This document shows positions 43,174-51,761 of a DNA stretch of 64,000 bases, one piece after another (within the stretch, counting starts at the first letter, position 1; each line of letters begins with the position of its first letter). This stretch comes from Paenibacillus sp. FSL H8-0332. GTDB taxonomy: Bacteria > Bacillota > Bacilli > Paenibacillales > Paenibacillaceae. The position numbers and the translations under genes were made by a program. The DNA lies in the NCBI RefSeq assembly GCF_037963835.1, contig NZ_CP150145.1, positions 124,001 through 188,000 of the forward strand. The letters run 5' to 3'. The notes under the pieces were generated by a model, which made no database searches, was not told the origin of the DNA, and saw nothing but the letters and a program-made list of their open reading frames with translations.

Positions 43174-43638
43174 GTAACCAGTAACAAATTTAGAAAAATC
43201 CTGCACGAAGTGCAACACTGTGGCTTGATAGGGGCGGCCTGGGCGGAAATCCTGCACGAAATGCAACAATGCAGCTCCGACTAGCCTCAAATCGCCCGAA
43301 ATCCTGCAAAAGTTGCAACAATGTGCCGTAACCAGTAACAAATTTAGAAAAATCCTGCACGAAGTGCAACACTGTGGCTTGATAGGGGCGGCCTGGGCGG
43401 AAATCCTGCACGAAATGCAACAATCCAGCTCCCGCTAGCCCCGAATCGCCCTAATTCCTGCAAAAGTTGCAACAATTCGCCGTAACCAGTAACAAATTTA
43501 GTGAAATCCTGCATAAAGTGCAACACTGCGGCTCGATAGGGGCGGCTTGCGCGGAGATCCTGCACGATGTGCAACGCTGGAGCTCCATAGAAGCGACCTG
43601 GGCAGATATCCTGCACGAAATGCAACAATGCAGCTCCT
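43174..43638. repeat. 154-bp composite repeat array, right part
   Basis: CCAGTAACAAATTTAG recurs at 43178, 43332 and 43486, exactly 154 bp apart. Sub-units of about 51 nt start with AATCCTGCACGAAGTGCAAC-like sequence. The last sub-units lose the CCAGTAAC marker and end 11 nt before the MFS stop codon. Minus-strand frames read LHFVQDF-like repeats, but without a sensible start or stop. Confidence 0.88.
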
Positions 43639-43648
43639 TAAGGTCTAT

Positions 43649-44929
43649 CTACATAGAGATATCGCCCGCCAGCGCAGCCTCCTGGCGCTGGCGGTCCCGC
43701 TGCTCCAGCACAGACAGGTCGCCGTCCAGCGCTTTCAGGCCGGGCAGGCGCATGGCCACTCCGGCGTATAGCACCGGAAGAAGGCCTGCGGCAAGCAAAA
43801 GCACAGGAACCCCATACAGCTCGGCGACCGTACCGGCTGCCAAGGCGCCAATCGGCGACAGGCTCCCGCCAATCAGGAAGCGGACCGAGTTGACCCGGCC
43901 CTGAAGCTGACCGGGCACGAGCCGCCCGTGCAGAGAGGAGCTTAAGGAACTGAAGAAGGGCCCCATCAGTCCGGCGGCGAATACGGCGAACAAGGCGAAG
44001 GCATAGCTGGGGATGAAGCCCCACAGCATGGTGACGATGCCCGACAAGCCCAGGCTGCCCAGCATGACAGCGCGCCGCTGCTTAATCTCGCCCATCAAGG
44101 AGATGACTCCGAGTCCGGCGAGGTAACCAAGCGCAGAAGCTGTAGATAGCGTGCCTACAGCCGCCGCATCGCGGTGCAGCACTTCGCGGACATAAGGGAC
44201 CATCATCGTCCATATGGCGGTGGAGCTAAGATTGCTGACGGCAGCCATCATCATGATCGTCAGCATGGCGGGGAACCGCCGGTAGAATGAGAAGCCTTCG
44301 GCCACCTCCCGCAGATAGCCGGACACGGAGACGGCAGCTGCAGGCGGCCCGGCGGGCTTGCCCATCCGGGGCAGCCACAGCAGCATAGCAATGGCTGCCA
44401 TATAGCAGACGGCGTTGACCCCGAGTGCCGGCAAGGCGCCGCTGGCCGCGGTCAGGATGCCGGCAAGCGCCGGTCCGAGCAGCACGGCAGCGCCCTTGCA
44501 GCCGTCAATGATTGCGAAGGCGCGCATCAGCTTGCCGGTCCCGGTGATTTCGGGGATGACAGCCATGGCCGTCGGCAGGAACAGCGCCGAGCAGGCGCCG
44601 CTCAGGCTGGCGGCAGCGAACAGCTGCCAGAGCTGGAGATGGCCGGCGAGGCCCATGCCGAGCGGAAGCAGGAGCGCCAGCAGCCGCAGCACGGCGAGGC
44701 AGGCCATGAACCGCACGCGGGGCAGCCGGTCGGATAGCGGCGAGCCGAGCAGGCGCAGCACTTGCTCGGGAATCATGGAGCTGAGCGCAAGCGCCCCCAT
44801 CGCTACCTTGGAGCCAGTCAGGTCATAGACCAGCCACTCCATGGCCAGCAGCCCAAAGGCATCGCCGAAGGCGCTGAGTGAAACCGTGGATAACAATCCG
44901 TAATAGCTCCGTTTCTGCAACCCGCTCAC
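43649..44929 (-). CDS. MFS exporter (enterobactin/macrolide exporter-like)
   Basis: 426 residues with about 12 membrane helices. The start LQKRSYYGLLSTVSLSAFGDAFGLLAMEWLVYDLTGSKVAMGALALSSMIPEQVLRLLGSPLSDRLPR carries the MFS-3-like helix 2-3 loop motif. It resembles MdfA/MefA/EntS-type drug exporters. GTG start at 44929 overlaps the regulator stop by 4 nt (GTGA), so the pair is translationally coupled. The substrate is unknown; the 154-bp repeat array abuts its 3' end. Confidence 0.9.
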   Translation of the reverse strand: MSGLQKRSYYGLLSTVSLSAFGDAFGLLAMEWLVYDLTGSKVAMGALALSSMIPEQVLRLLGSPLSDRLPRVRFMACLAVLRLLALLLPLGMGLAGHLQLWQLFAAASLSGACSALFLPTAMAVIPEITGTGKLMRAFAIIDGCKGAAVLLGPALAGILTAASGALPALGVNAVCYMAAIAMLLWLPRMGKPAGPPAAAVSVSGYLREVAEGFSFYRRFPAMLTIMMMAAVSNLSSTAIWTMMVPYVREVLHRDAAAVGTLSTASALGYLAGLGVISLMGEIKQRRAVMLGSLGLSGIVTMLWGFIPSYAFALFAVFAAGLMGPFFSSLSSSLHGRLVPGQLQGRVNSVRFLIGGSLSPIGALAAGTVAELYGVPVLLLAAGLLPVLYAGVAMRLPGLKALDGDLSVLEQRDRQRQEAALAGDISM

Positions 44930-45831
44930 CCCTTCAGATAGTCCTCAATATGTCCGGGCAGATCATCCAGCGCCTCCAGCCGCAGGCTGTAGGAGACACT
45001 TTTGCCGCTGGTGTGAACGATGACCAGACCTGCTGCGCGCAGCGCGATCAGGTGGTAGTGAATCGTGCTTTTGGACAGCTGGACCGCCTTCACAATCTCC
45101 GTGAAACTCATCTGACTGCCGGTAAGCTGCCGGAGAATGAACAGCCGGGTCTCATCCGATAACGCCCGGGTAAGCCGCAGCAGCGCGGCAGCGGGCCGTC
45201 CTTCTTCAGCAGGGAGCGCATCGCAGGAGTAGCTGGTGAACACAAACTCATCATATTGAGAGGAGATGACCAGCGGTCGGGCATGATATTGCGGAGTGAT
45301 AATAACCTGCTTCAGCGTCTTAGGCGGATAGAGCCGCATCCCTTCGGTAGCTGCCTCGTAGACAGCCATATCATTCGTGCCGTCCAGCATCGCTGCCCGT
45401 GCACTGGCCTCCTGCCGCAGCCCTTCCATAATGGCCGGATCAATGCCACTGAAATAGCTGTCATTCCACACCCGGATCACTTCAGCCGCAGCATCCCTTA
45501 GCCCGGCAAGATTCGCAGGCACACTCTGTCCGAACCGCCCGGCAATGTCGTATAGGTCCCCCGGAGACAGCTCCTCGAACCAATGCAGAAATTCCTCCGC
45601 CGTACGCTCTCCGGGACAGCTCCAGATGTAGGGGGAGAGACTGAAATTATCCGTGAGCTTCAGCACCTCCTTCATACGTTGGAGCATGACAGGGGCGAAC
45701 TGCGTCTGGACCTGGCGGACCCAGGAGGTCCCGGCATCCATAGCCGTATGATTTTGCTTGCCGATAAAAGCGTTCAGGCTGGTAATGCATTCATAGACAG
45801 GCGCGAAGTCTACAGTTACTTTATAATCCAT
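44926..45831 (-). CDS. Winged-helix (ArsR-like) regulator with long N-terminal domain
   Basis: About 301 residues from ATG 45831 (MDYKVTVDFAPVYECITSLNAFIGK); a longer in-frame start at 45915 lacks a good site. The C-terminal roughly 90 residues are an ArsR helix-turn-helix: ALSDETRLFILRQLTGSQMSFTEIVKAVQLSKSTIHYHLIALRAAGLVIVHTSGKSVSYSLR. The N-terminal 200 residues resemble the DUF5937 type of ligand domain. It precedes and overlaps the MFS exporter, and a palindrome in its promoter suggests autorepression. Confidence 0.87.
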   Translation of the reverse strand: MDYKVTVDFAPVYECITSLNAFIGKQNHTAMDAGTSWVRQVQTQFAPVMLQRMKEVLKLTDNFSLSPYIWSCPGERTAEEFLHWFEELSPGDLYDIAGRFGQSVPANLAGLRDAAAEVIRVWNDSYFSGIDPAIMEGLRQEASARAAMLDGTNDMAVYEAATEGMRLYPPKTLKQVIITPQYHARPLVISSQYDEFVFTSYSCDALPAEEGRPAAALLRLTRALSDETRLFILRQLTGSQMSFTEIVKAVQLSKSTIHYHLIALRAAGLVIVHTSGKSVSYSLRLEALDDLPGHIEDYLKG

Positions 45832-45869
45832 AAGGAATTCCTGCTTTCTGGTATAGTTGAGATATTTTT

Positions 45870-45887
45870 GTTCTATAAACGTAGAAC
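45870..45887. promoter_or_regulatory. Putative operator of the ArsR-like/MFS operon
   Basis: GTTCTA-TAAACG-TAGAAC, perfect 6-bp arms with a 6-nt spacer, 39 nt before the regulator start in an A/T-rich promoter region. Confidence 0.55.
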
Positions 45888-45971
45888 TTATTTTAGTTTT
45901 ATAATAAACGAACAATACCTCTTTGGCAAATGATTCTTTTTTGGCGGAGGAGTAATCTTTGCTTCACAAAA

Positions 45972-46015
45972 AAAGGCGGTTCCCGCAGCGCATCATGCGC
46001 CTTGGGAACCGCCTT
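45972..46015. terminator. Bidirectional-looking terminator after the SLH protein gene
   Basis: AAAGGCGGTTCCC (from 45972) pairs with GGGAACCGCCTTT (to about 46015), with GCGCA/TGCGC in the loop. On the minus strand a run of T follows. Confidence 0.85.
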
Positions 46016-46051
46016 TACTGATTTAAATCTCGTATAACGCTGTAGCGTGCG

Positions 46052-49000
46052 TTAGTTAATGAATTGCAGCGACTTCAGGGTCTTCTCCAGCATCGTAGCC
46101 GCTTCTGCACGGGTAGCCAGCTTCGCCGGAGCGAACGCACCATCAGGGGTTCCCTGGATGATGCCAGCGGCGGCGATCTCTGCTACCGCTGCTCTGGACC
46201 AGGCCGGGATGCTTGAGGCATCGCGGAATTTAGCCAATACAGCCGGATCGGTCGTCAGGGTCTTGCCGGTGTATTTCATAGCTTTGGACAGGACGGCGGC
46301 CATCTCTTGCCGGGTAATCGGACTGCCTGGCTTGAAGCTGCCATCCGTATATCCGGTAATCAGGCCTGCGGCAGCGGCTGTCTGCACAGCCTCTGTGTAC
46401 CATGCGCCTGCGCTAACATCCTTGAAGGCCGTTCCTGTTGCTGCCGGGGCAAGGCCCAGGGAACGGGTGATCAGTACCGCGAACTCTGCCCGTGTTATGG
46501 ACTGCGCAGGCGAGAAAGCGGTGCTGCTGGTGCCGGTAATCACCAGCTTCGAGGCCAGCAGTTCAATGGCGGATTGTGCCCAGTGTCCGGTAGTATCTCC
46601 GAAGGTCTTGGACGACTTCACCACAGTATAATAGCTGTTGCTGTTGCGCTTAATCGTTACTTCCGTATGTCCGTCTGCCGGATTTGCGAAGACCGAAGGC
46701 ACAAAGGACAGCTTGCCTGTGGCCGGGTCAAAGGCGACACCGGTCGCACCCTTGGCATCAAGTGCACCAGTGGCCGTGATTGTCCGCTTCACATAAGTGT
46801 TGCCGAAGCTGTTCAGCGGCACGCTTGACTGACCTGCCTGGGCACTGACGCTGAATTCAATGACGGGTGCAGCAACGGTGATCGTACCTGCCTGTGCGGC
46901 GATGGCCTTGTTCAGGCTGTCCAGTACAGCGGTATCTGCCTGAAGCAATGATACGGTAATTGTGAAATCACTGGTGCCAAGCTGGGCGGCTAGAGCCGTT
47001 CCGTTAATAAGACTCAGCGGCAGGGAATAGGAAGCACCGCCGGTAGAGATGAAGGTCAACACTGTGTTCGGATGTGCCGCCGCCTGCTGCACTAGGACAC
47101 TGCCTGGCAGCACAGCCTGTGCGCCGCCTGCTGAAGCCGTGAGCGGGAGCTTCAGCTCATTCGTACCGGCAGGCAAGGCTGCAAGCTGAGCGGTGAGATC
47201 CGCTGCAGTAAACGTCGTTACCTGCGGCGGTACTCCTGTGGTGGCTGCCGGACTTGGAATCGGAGTGGCTGTCGGGGTAGTACCCCCGGTTCCACCCGGA
47301 TTAGATCCGCCCGGATTGGTAGTTGGTGCCGGGGTTGGAGTAATAGTCGGACTTGGAACGGCGCCCATCAGATCGGTGATCCGTCCTTCGACGCTCGAAG
47401 TCACCGGTTTATGCTTCTTCAGATAGGCCAGCAGGACTTCGAAGTCGGGAAGACCCAGTTCATAATAACGTCCATCCGCCTTGGCTGAAGCCAGCGCGCG
47501 GTAGAAGTCTCCACCACCTGCCATGAAGGAGTTCGTAGACAGAATGTAATAGGCTGCCGGATCAATCGGCAGGTAAGAGCCGTTTGCCTGTTTGATTTCT
47601 ACGGAGATTATGCGTTCTCCCGCTTGCGTGACCTTGCCGGTTAATGAATCGATAATCTCCGGCTTCTTGGTGGAATCATACGAATATTTCATCCCTGAGA
47701 CATGGGCGAACCGACCCTGGTCGGAAGCCAGGCCGCTTACTGCGTTCTCCAGGGAGGAGATGATCTCTGCACCGGTGACTTTCAGAGCTGCAAGTCCATT
47801 GCCGAACGGCAGTGTCGTCAGCACTTCGCCCATGGTGATATCGCCTGTATTGATGGCTTCGCGGATACCTCCGCCATTCTGGATGGCAACAACGCCCTTG
47901 ATGGAGGCGAGGTCAGAGGCTGACACGAAGCTTGGCATCAGCTCCGTAACCTTTTCCGCAATACTGTCGGCGATCATATTGCCGATGGGAGTCTCTTCCT
48001 TACGAACAACACGGACAGACTTTCCGTCGATGATGCGGTGAGTGTAGAGATCTACAGAAGAGTAGCCTACAACCTGGTTGCGGACCGTTGCCAGCTCAGC
48101 ATCAATCGGGGCTAGCATTTTTTTGGCAGCAGGGTCTTCACCGAACAGGTTAACATCCAGCAATTTCCCCTGATAGGCTTTAACCTCACCGTTCTTATCG
48201 AAGGTAACATCAAGCTCACCGAGGAACTGGCTGTATTCGCCGGTTTGTACAATCAGGACCTTCTTGTCCGTACCTGCAATCACCACAGGAGTTGGAGGGT
48301 TGTCGATCTTCGTGTGGGAATGTCCGCCGACGATAATGTCGATCCCCGGAACAGCTTTGGCCAGCTCCTGATCCACGGTGTACCCCAGATGGGTGACGGC
48401 GATAATCTTGTTGATGCCCTGGGCTTCGAGCGCCTGGACGGTCCGCTTCGCGCTTTCTACATGATCTTTGAAAATAATCTTGTCGCCAGGAGACGCGAGG
48501 CCTACAGTATCCTCAGTCGTCAAGCCGAAGATTCCGATCTTCTCTCCATACACGTCCTTGATGACGGAAGGATAGATATGACCGTCATTGGCTGTGCTTT
48601 TGGACTCATCGGTCTCAAGAATACCAGTCATCTCGTGATAGAGGTCAGCAAGCTCACTATTCTTGGTGGTGAAATCAATATTGGAGCTGGCGAATGGGAA
48701 CTTGGCCGCCGTAACGAAATTCCGCAGGATTTCCGGATTCTCCTTATTCATATCAAACTCATGGTTGCCGAAGGTCATCGCGTCATAGCCGATATTATTC
48801 ATGAACTTGATGTCTGCCTGACCCTTGAACTGGTTGAAATACAGTGTTCCGGAGAAGACGTCCCCCGCATCCAGCAGCACCGTATTGCCTGTCCGTTCGC
48901 TGCTGATGGCTGAGGTCCGCTTGGTGATATTCTCCAGATGGCTATGGGTATCGTTTGTATGCAGGACCCGCAGATTGAAATCTGTCGTGCCGAAATCAAT

Positions 49001-51181
49001 CTGTGCCAGCAGCGGATCATGGTCGCTGATTCGGATGCCGTCGGCATCAGATACAGTGCCTTTCGGATAATCTCCCGGATCTGCAAAATCGGCATTAACA
49101 TGCACGATATCAAGCTTGCTGGCAGAAGCCAGTCTGTTATTGACGAGGATATGATCCAGCGTCTGGGAGTTGCCCTGGAAGTTGTAGGAATACCGTTCAT
49201 TCAGCGGCAGGTTGTTTACCAGATTCGTAAGCGCACTGCCCTTGAGGATATTCAGCGTGTCTGAGAACTGGAAGTCATTCAGATCGCCGAGCACGACAAG
49301 ATTGGCATCAGGGTTCTTCTGAAGCACATCCTCAGCGAAGCTGCCTACTACCTTGGCGATCTTGGCCCGCTGAACTTCAGTCGAGAAGACCGGAGGCTGA
49401 ACGGAGCCGAACAGATAGTTGTCGCTGCTCTTGGAGTTGAAGTGATTAGCAATCACGACGATCTCTTTGCCCCCGAAAAGGAATTCGGCAGCCAGCGGCT
49501 TGCGCGACTCCTTGAAGGCTTCATTGCCCGGATCAATGCGTCCAGGGTTCAGGCTGAGGCCGGCGCCGGCGCTATAGCTTACAGAATCAGTGGCTGTACC
49601 CGGTGTGCCTGGCTTCAGCGAGACGCGGTTCTTGTTGTACAGGAAGCCGGAGCGGATATTGCCGTCCGGAACGCCGCCATCTTGGTTGTTCAGCGGTGCG
49701 ATATCCGTGAAGCGGTAATCAGATGCACCGCCGTCAATGGCTTTAATGGCGGCAATCAGCGCTGTATAGCTCTCGCTGGCATCCGTTCCGCCTTTGCCGG
49801 TTCCATCATTATCCTGCACTTCTGTCAGGCCGATGATGTCCGGTGTTTTGAGATTGACCACGATATCCTTGGCGACATTGGTGATTTTGGCCGGATCATT
49901 CTGCTGGGAGAAGTTCTCAATGTTAAAAGAAGCGATGTTCAGCTTATCCGCATCTCCCGGGGAGAGCGAGGTCACTTCTCTCTTAAGCTTGCTTGGGGAG
50001 ACGTCTGGCAGGCCGCCTGTTTCCGTAGAAATCAGGAATTTGCCGAAATCATAAGTCAGAATACCGGTGATATTGCCCAAGAATTGCTGGCCTGTAGTGA
50101 GCACCGGGGCAGTCTTCACCGAGAGAATCAGGCGCTGCGGGTTAAAGTCGGCACCCGTCAGTACCAGTCCACCGGCAGGGGAAGTTACTTCAGTCGTGTT
50201 GCCCGTACCGTTGACGGTCACTACCGGAATCTCAAAGGTACTGCTGGAAGCATAGTAGACTGCCGGGCCCACCGTGGTCGGCTTGGCAAGATCCAGACGC
50301 ATGCCTTCCAGGCTCTCATAGAAGTCGATGGCATCGGTGGCTGGCTCGAATTTGGCCGGATTCAGGCCATCATCATCGATTACAGCCGTTGGGATGAGAC
50401 GTCCGCCAGTACCCAGCAGGGTTGGGGCCGGAAGCGGATTAGCGCTGCTGACAACCGTGGTTTGGCTGGCGGTAATCTGTGTGGTGGATAATTGTCCGGT
50501 GCGGCCAAATTCCTTGACAACTCCGTCTACCGTGACAGCATCGCCTGGTTTAACGGCACTGCTTTTTCCCTTCTGATAGATTTGGATGGCTTCCGAGGTC
50601 TTGATATCAGTATCCATATCAGCGGCTGCAGACTGGATGTAGAAGCTGTCAGCATCCTTAATGTAGGTAACAATTCCCTTGACTTCAGTGACCATAGCAT
50701 CCACGTAAGGGGAGATATGTCCTGCGCCTTGAATCTGGTTAATCTTAAGACCTGCCAGTGCAGGGGCGACGCTGTATTCAAAAGTGGATGTTGGACCTTT
50801 CTCAGAATCGGATAATGAGGCATAAGCTGTAATCTTAAGAGAGGTAATATCGGAGTGAACGGTGATTGGGGCAGTATACAACTGCTCTGCCACTTCTGCT
50901 GTAGTACTCTTGTTGGCGTAGACGCTGTAGTACACGCTTGCCGTTACGGAGGTGTTTAAAGTAATCTTTGATCCTGTAGCGATCTTAGTGCCTGAGGCAG
51001 GGGATGCAGTAACCGGGGGAGCTTGAGTGGCCGCAGTGGCCGCAACCCTATCGGCTGCTATAATCGGCTCTGCCGAGGCCGTCCCCGAGCCTGTAGACAA
51101 TCCCGGGAAGATCCCGGTTAATAGCAATGCTACCGCCAGGAATAGACTGAGCGGCTTCTTGCATTGTGAAGAAAGTTTCAT
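46052..51181 (-). CDS. SLH-anchored multidomain extracellular nuclease / 5'-nucleotidase
   Basis: About 1,709 residues from ATG 51181 (GGGGAGG 9 nt upstream). Signal peptide with AVALLLTGIFPGL; a chitobiase-C-like beta domain at about 50-140; an ExeM-like OB fold at 145-270. The endonuclease/exonuclease/phosphatase domain spans about 415-720 (SFNIENFSQQND, GLTEVQDNDG, LGDLNDFQ). The metallophosphatase spans 735-1000 (VLHTNDTHSHLEN, DAGDVFSGT, TFGNHEFD) with the 5'-nucleotidase C-terminal domain at about 1035-1240. A Pro/Thr/Gly linker sits near 1275-1305, then an unknown domain and three SLH repeats at about 1515-1709. It could degrade external DNA/RNA and strip phosphate from nucleotides at the cell surface. 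Single gene. Confidence 0.93.
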   Translation of the reverse strand: MKLSSQCKKPLSLFLAVALLLTGIFPGLSTGSGTASAEPIIAADRVAATAATQAPPVTASPASGTKIATGSKITLNTSVTASVYYSVYANKSTTAEVAEQLYTAPITVHSDITSLKITAYASLSDSEKGPTSTFEYSVAPALAGLKINQIQGAGHISPYVDAMVTEVKGIVTYIKDADSFYIQSAAADMDTDIKTSEAIQIYQKGKSSAVKPGDAVTVDGVVKEFGRTGQLSTTQITASQTTVVSSANPLPAPTLLGTGGRLIPTAVIDDDGLNPAKFEPATDAIDFYESLEGMRLDLAKPTTVGPAVYYASSSTFEIPVVTVNGTGNTTEVTSPAGGLVLTGADFNPQRLILSVKTAPVLTTGQQFLGNITGILTYDFGKFLISTETGGLPDVSPSKLKREVTSLSPGDADKLNIASFNIENFSQQNDPAKITNVAKDIVVNLKTPDIIGLTEVQDNDGTGKGGTDASESYTALIAAIKAIDGGASDYRFTDIAPLNNQDGGVPDGNIRSGFLYNKNRVSLKPGTPGTATDSVSYSAGAGLSLNPGRIDPGNEAFKESRKPLAAEFLFGGKEIVVIANHFNSKSSDNYLFGSVQPPVFSTEVQRAKIAKVVGSFAEDVLQKNPDANLVVLGDLNDFQFSDTLNILKGSALTNLVNNLPLNERYSYNFQGNSQTLDHILVNNRLASASKLDIVHVNADFADPGDYPKGTVSDADGIRISDHDPLLAQIDFGTTDFNLRVLHTNDTHSHLENITKRTSAISSERTGNTVLLDAGDVFSGTLYFNQFKGQADIKFMNNIGYDAMTFGNHEFDMNKENPEILRNFVTAAKFPFASSNIDFTTKNSELADLYHEMTGILETDESKSTANDGHIYPSVIKDVYGEKIGIFGLTTEDTVGLASPGDKIIFKDHVESAKRTVQALEAQGINKIIAVTHLGYTVDQELAKAVPGIDIIVGGHSHTKIDNPPTPVVIAGTDKKVLIVQTGEYSQFLGELDVTFDKNGEVKAYQGKLLDVNLFGEDPAAKKMLAPIDAELATVRNQVVGYSSVDLYTHRIIDGKSVRVVRKEETPIGNMIADSIAEKVTELMPSFVSASDLASIKGVVAIQNGGGIREAINTGDITMGEVLTTLPFGNGLAALKVTGAEIISSLENAVSGLASDQGRFAHVSGMKYSYDSTKKPEIIDSLTGKVTQAGERIISVEIKQANGSYLPIDPAAYYILSTNSFMAGGGDFYRALASAKADGRYYELGLPDFEVLLAYLKKHKPVTSSVEGRITDLMGAVPSPTITPTPAPTTNPGGSNPGGTGGTTPTATPIPSPAATTGVPPQVTTFTAADLTAQLAALPAGTNELKLPLTASAGGAQAVLPGSVLVQQAAAHPNTVLTFISTGGASYSLPLSLINGTALAAQLGTSDFTITVSLLQADTAVLDSLNKAIAAQAGTITVAAPVIEFSVSAQAGQSSVPLNSFGNTYVKRTITATGALDAKGATGVAFDPATGKLSFVPSVFANPADGHTEVTIKRNSNSYYTVVKSSKTFGDTTGHWAQSAIELLASKLVITGTSSTAFSPAQSITRAEFAVLITRSLGLAPAATGTAFKDVSAGAWYTEAVQTAAAAGLITGYTDGSFKPGSPITRQEMAAVLSKAMKYTGKTLTTDPAVLAKFRDASSIPAWSRAAVAEIAAAGIIQGTPDGAFAPAKLATRAEAATMLEKTLKSLQFIN

Positions 51182-51385
51182 GTGAGTATACCTCCCCATA
51201 AAATATCATTCGTACTCTATTATAATAGAGATAATATGAATCTAGTGCAATTTTTCGGCAATATTTGTTAAAATCGCATAAAAACGTAGAGGGAAATGAT
51301 GAGATGTATAAAATTTTAAGGTGTTTTAGATGAAGTTAGCTACATTTTCTGAAACTATGTAAACTGCATGTTACTTTTATGCTGA

Positions 51386-51423
51386 AAACGGCTATTCTTC
51401 CTATAAAGGAGGAGAGCCGTTTC
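51386..51423 (+). terminator. Orphan terminator-like hairpin
   Basis: AAACGGCT...AGCCGTTT with an inner TTCC/AAGG stem, then TCTTTG. No gene ends here on either strand. Confidence 0.45.
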
Positions 51424-51610
51424 TTTGTTGCTTAGGAAATTATAATTTTCGTCTGTTGTGGATAGGGTGCACATAGAGTTGAGGTTAAGCGGCAGTCTTT
51501 GAATCACCGGAATAATGAGCTTGGATTGTATGCGCAAACAAACATGTCTTTGAAGGCACAACTAACGCATGAAAATGAGCATTGGGTGGTGTGGAGGCAC
51601 GTGAGTGAAA

Positions 51611-51637
51611 TGTAAGCGGAAAACCGAATATGATGTG
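51611..51637. repeat. Dispersed copy of the 51-bp array end unit
   Basis: AAGCGGAAAACCGAATATG followed by ATGTG is nearly the same as ATGCGGAAAACCGAACACA with ATGTG at about 20145-20170, the edge of the 51-bp array. Confidence 0.5.
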
Positions 51638-51678
51638 TTGGCGGGAAGGTGTGTGGGCTGCATGAAGCCCGAAGTGAA

Positions 51679-51701
51679 CAAAAAAGGGGCACTAATGCCC
51701 C
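51679..51701 (-). terminator. Terminator of serS
   Basis: On the minus strand GGGGCA-TTAG-TGCCCC is followed by TTTTTTT, 61 nt past the serS stop. Confidence 0.85.
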
Positions 51702-51761
51702 TGAATTCGCCGGGTGTCCCAAAAGTGGGCGGATGAGTAGCCGGTGGTGGTTAAGGTGAGA

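Larger units (their letters stand above)
51200..51761. other. Intergenic region between the SLH gene and serS
   Basis: A/T-rich promoter region of the SLH protein gene near 51200-51360. It also has a hairpin at 51386, one dispersed repeat unit at 51611 and the serS terminator at 51679. Short open frames here have no supporting signals. Confidence 0.5.

Noticed and set aside
43190..43628. Minus-strand frames with LHFVQDF repeats
   Set aside because: They come from the same 51/154-nt repeats and have no start signals; the period explains the open frame.
41543..43638. Possible CRISPR array
   Set aside because: Repeat units are 154 bp with nearly identical content throughout and no variable spacers.
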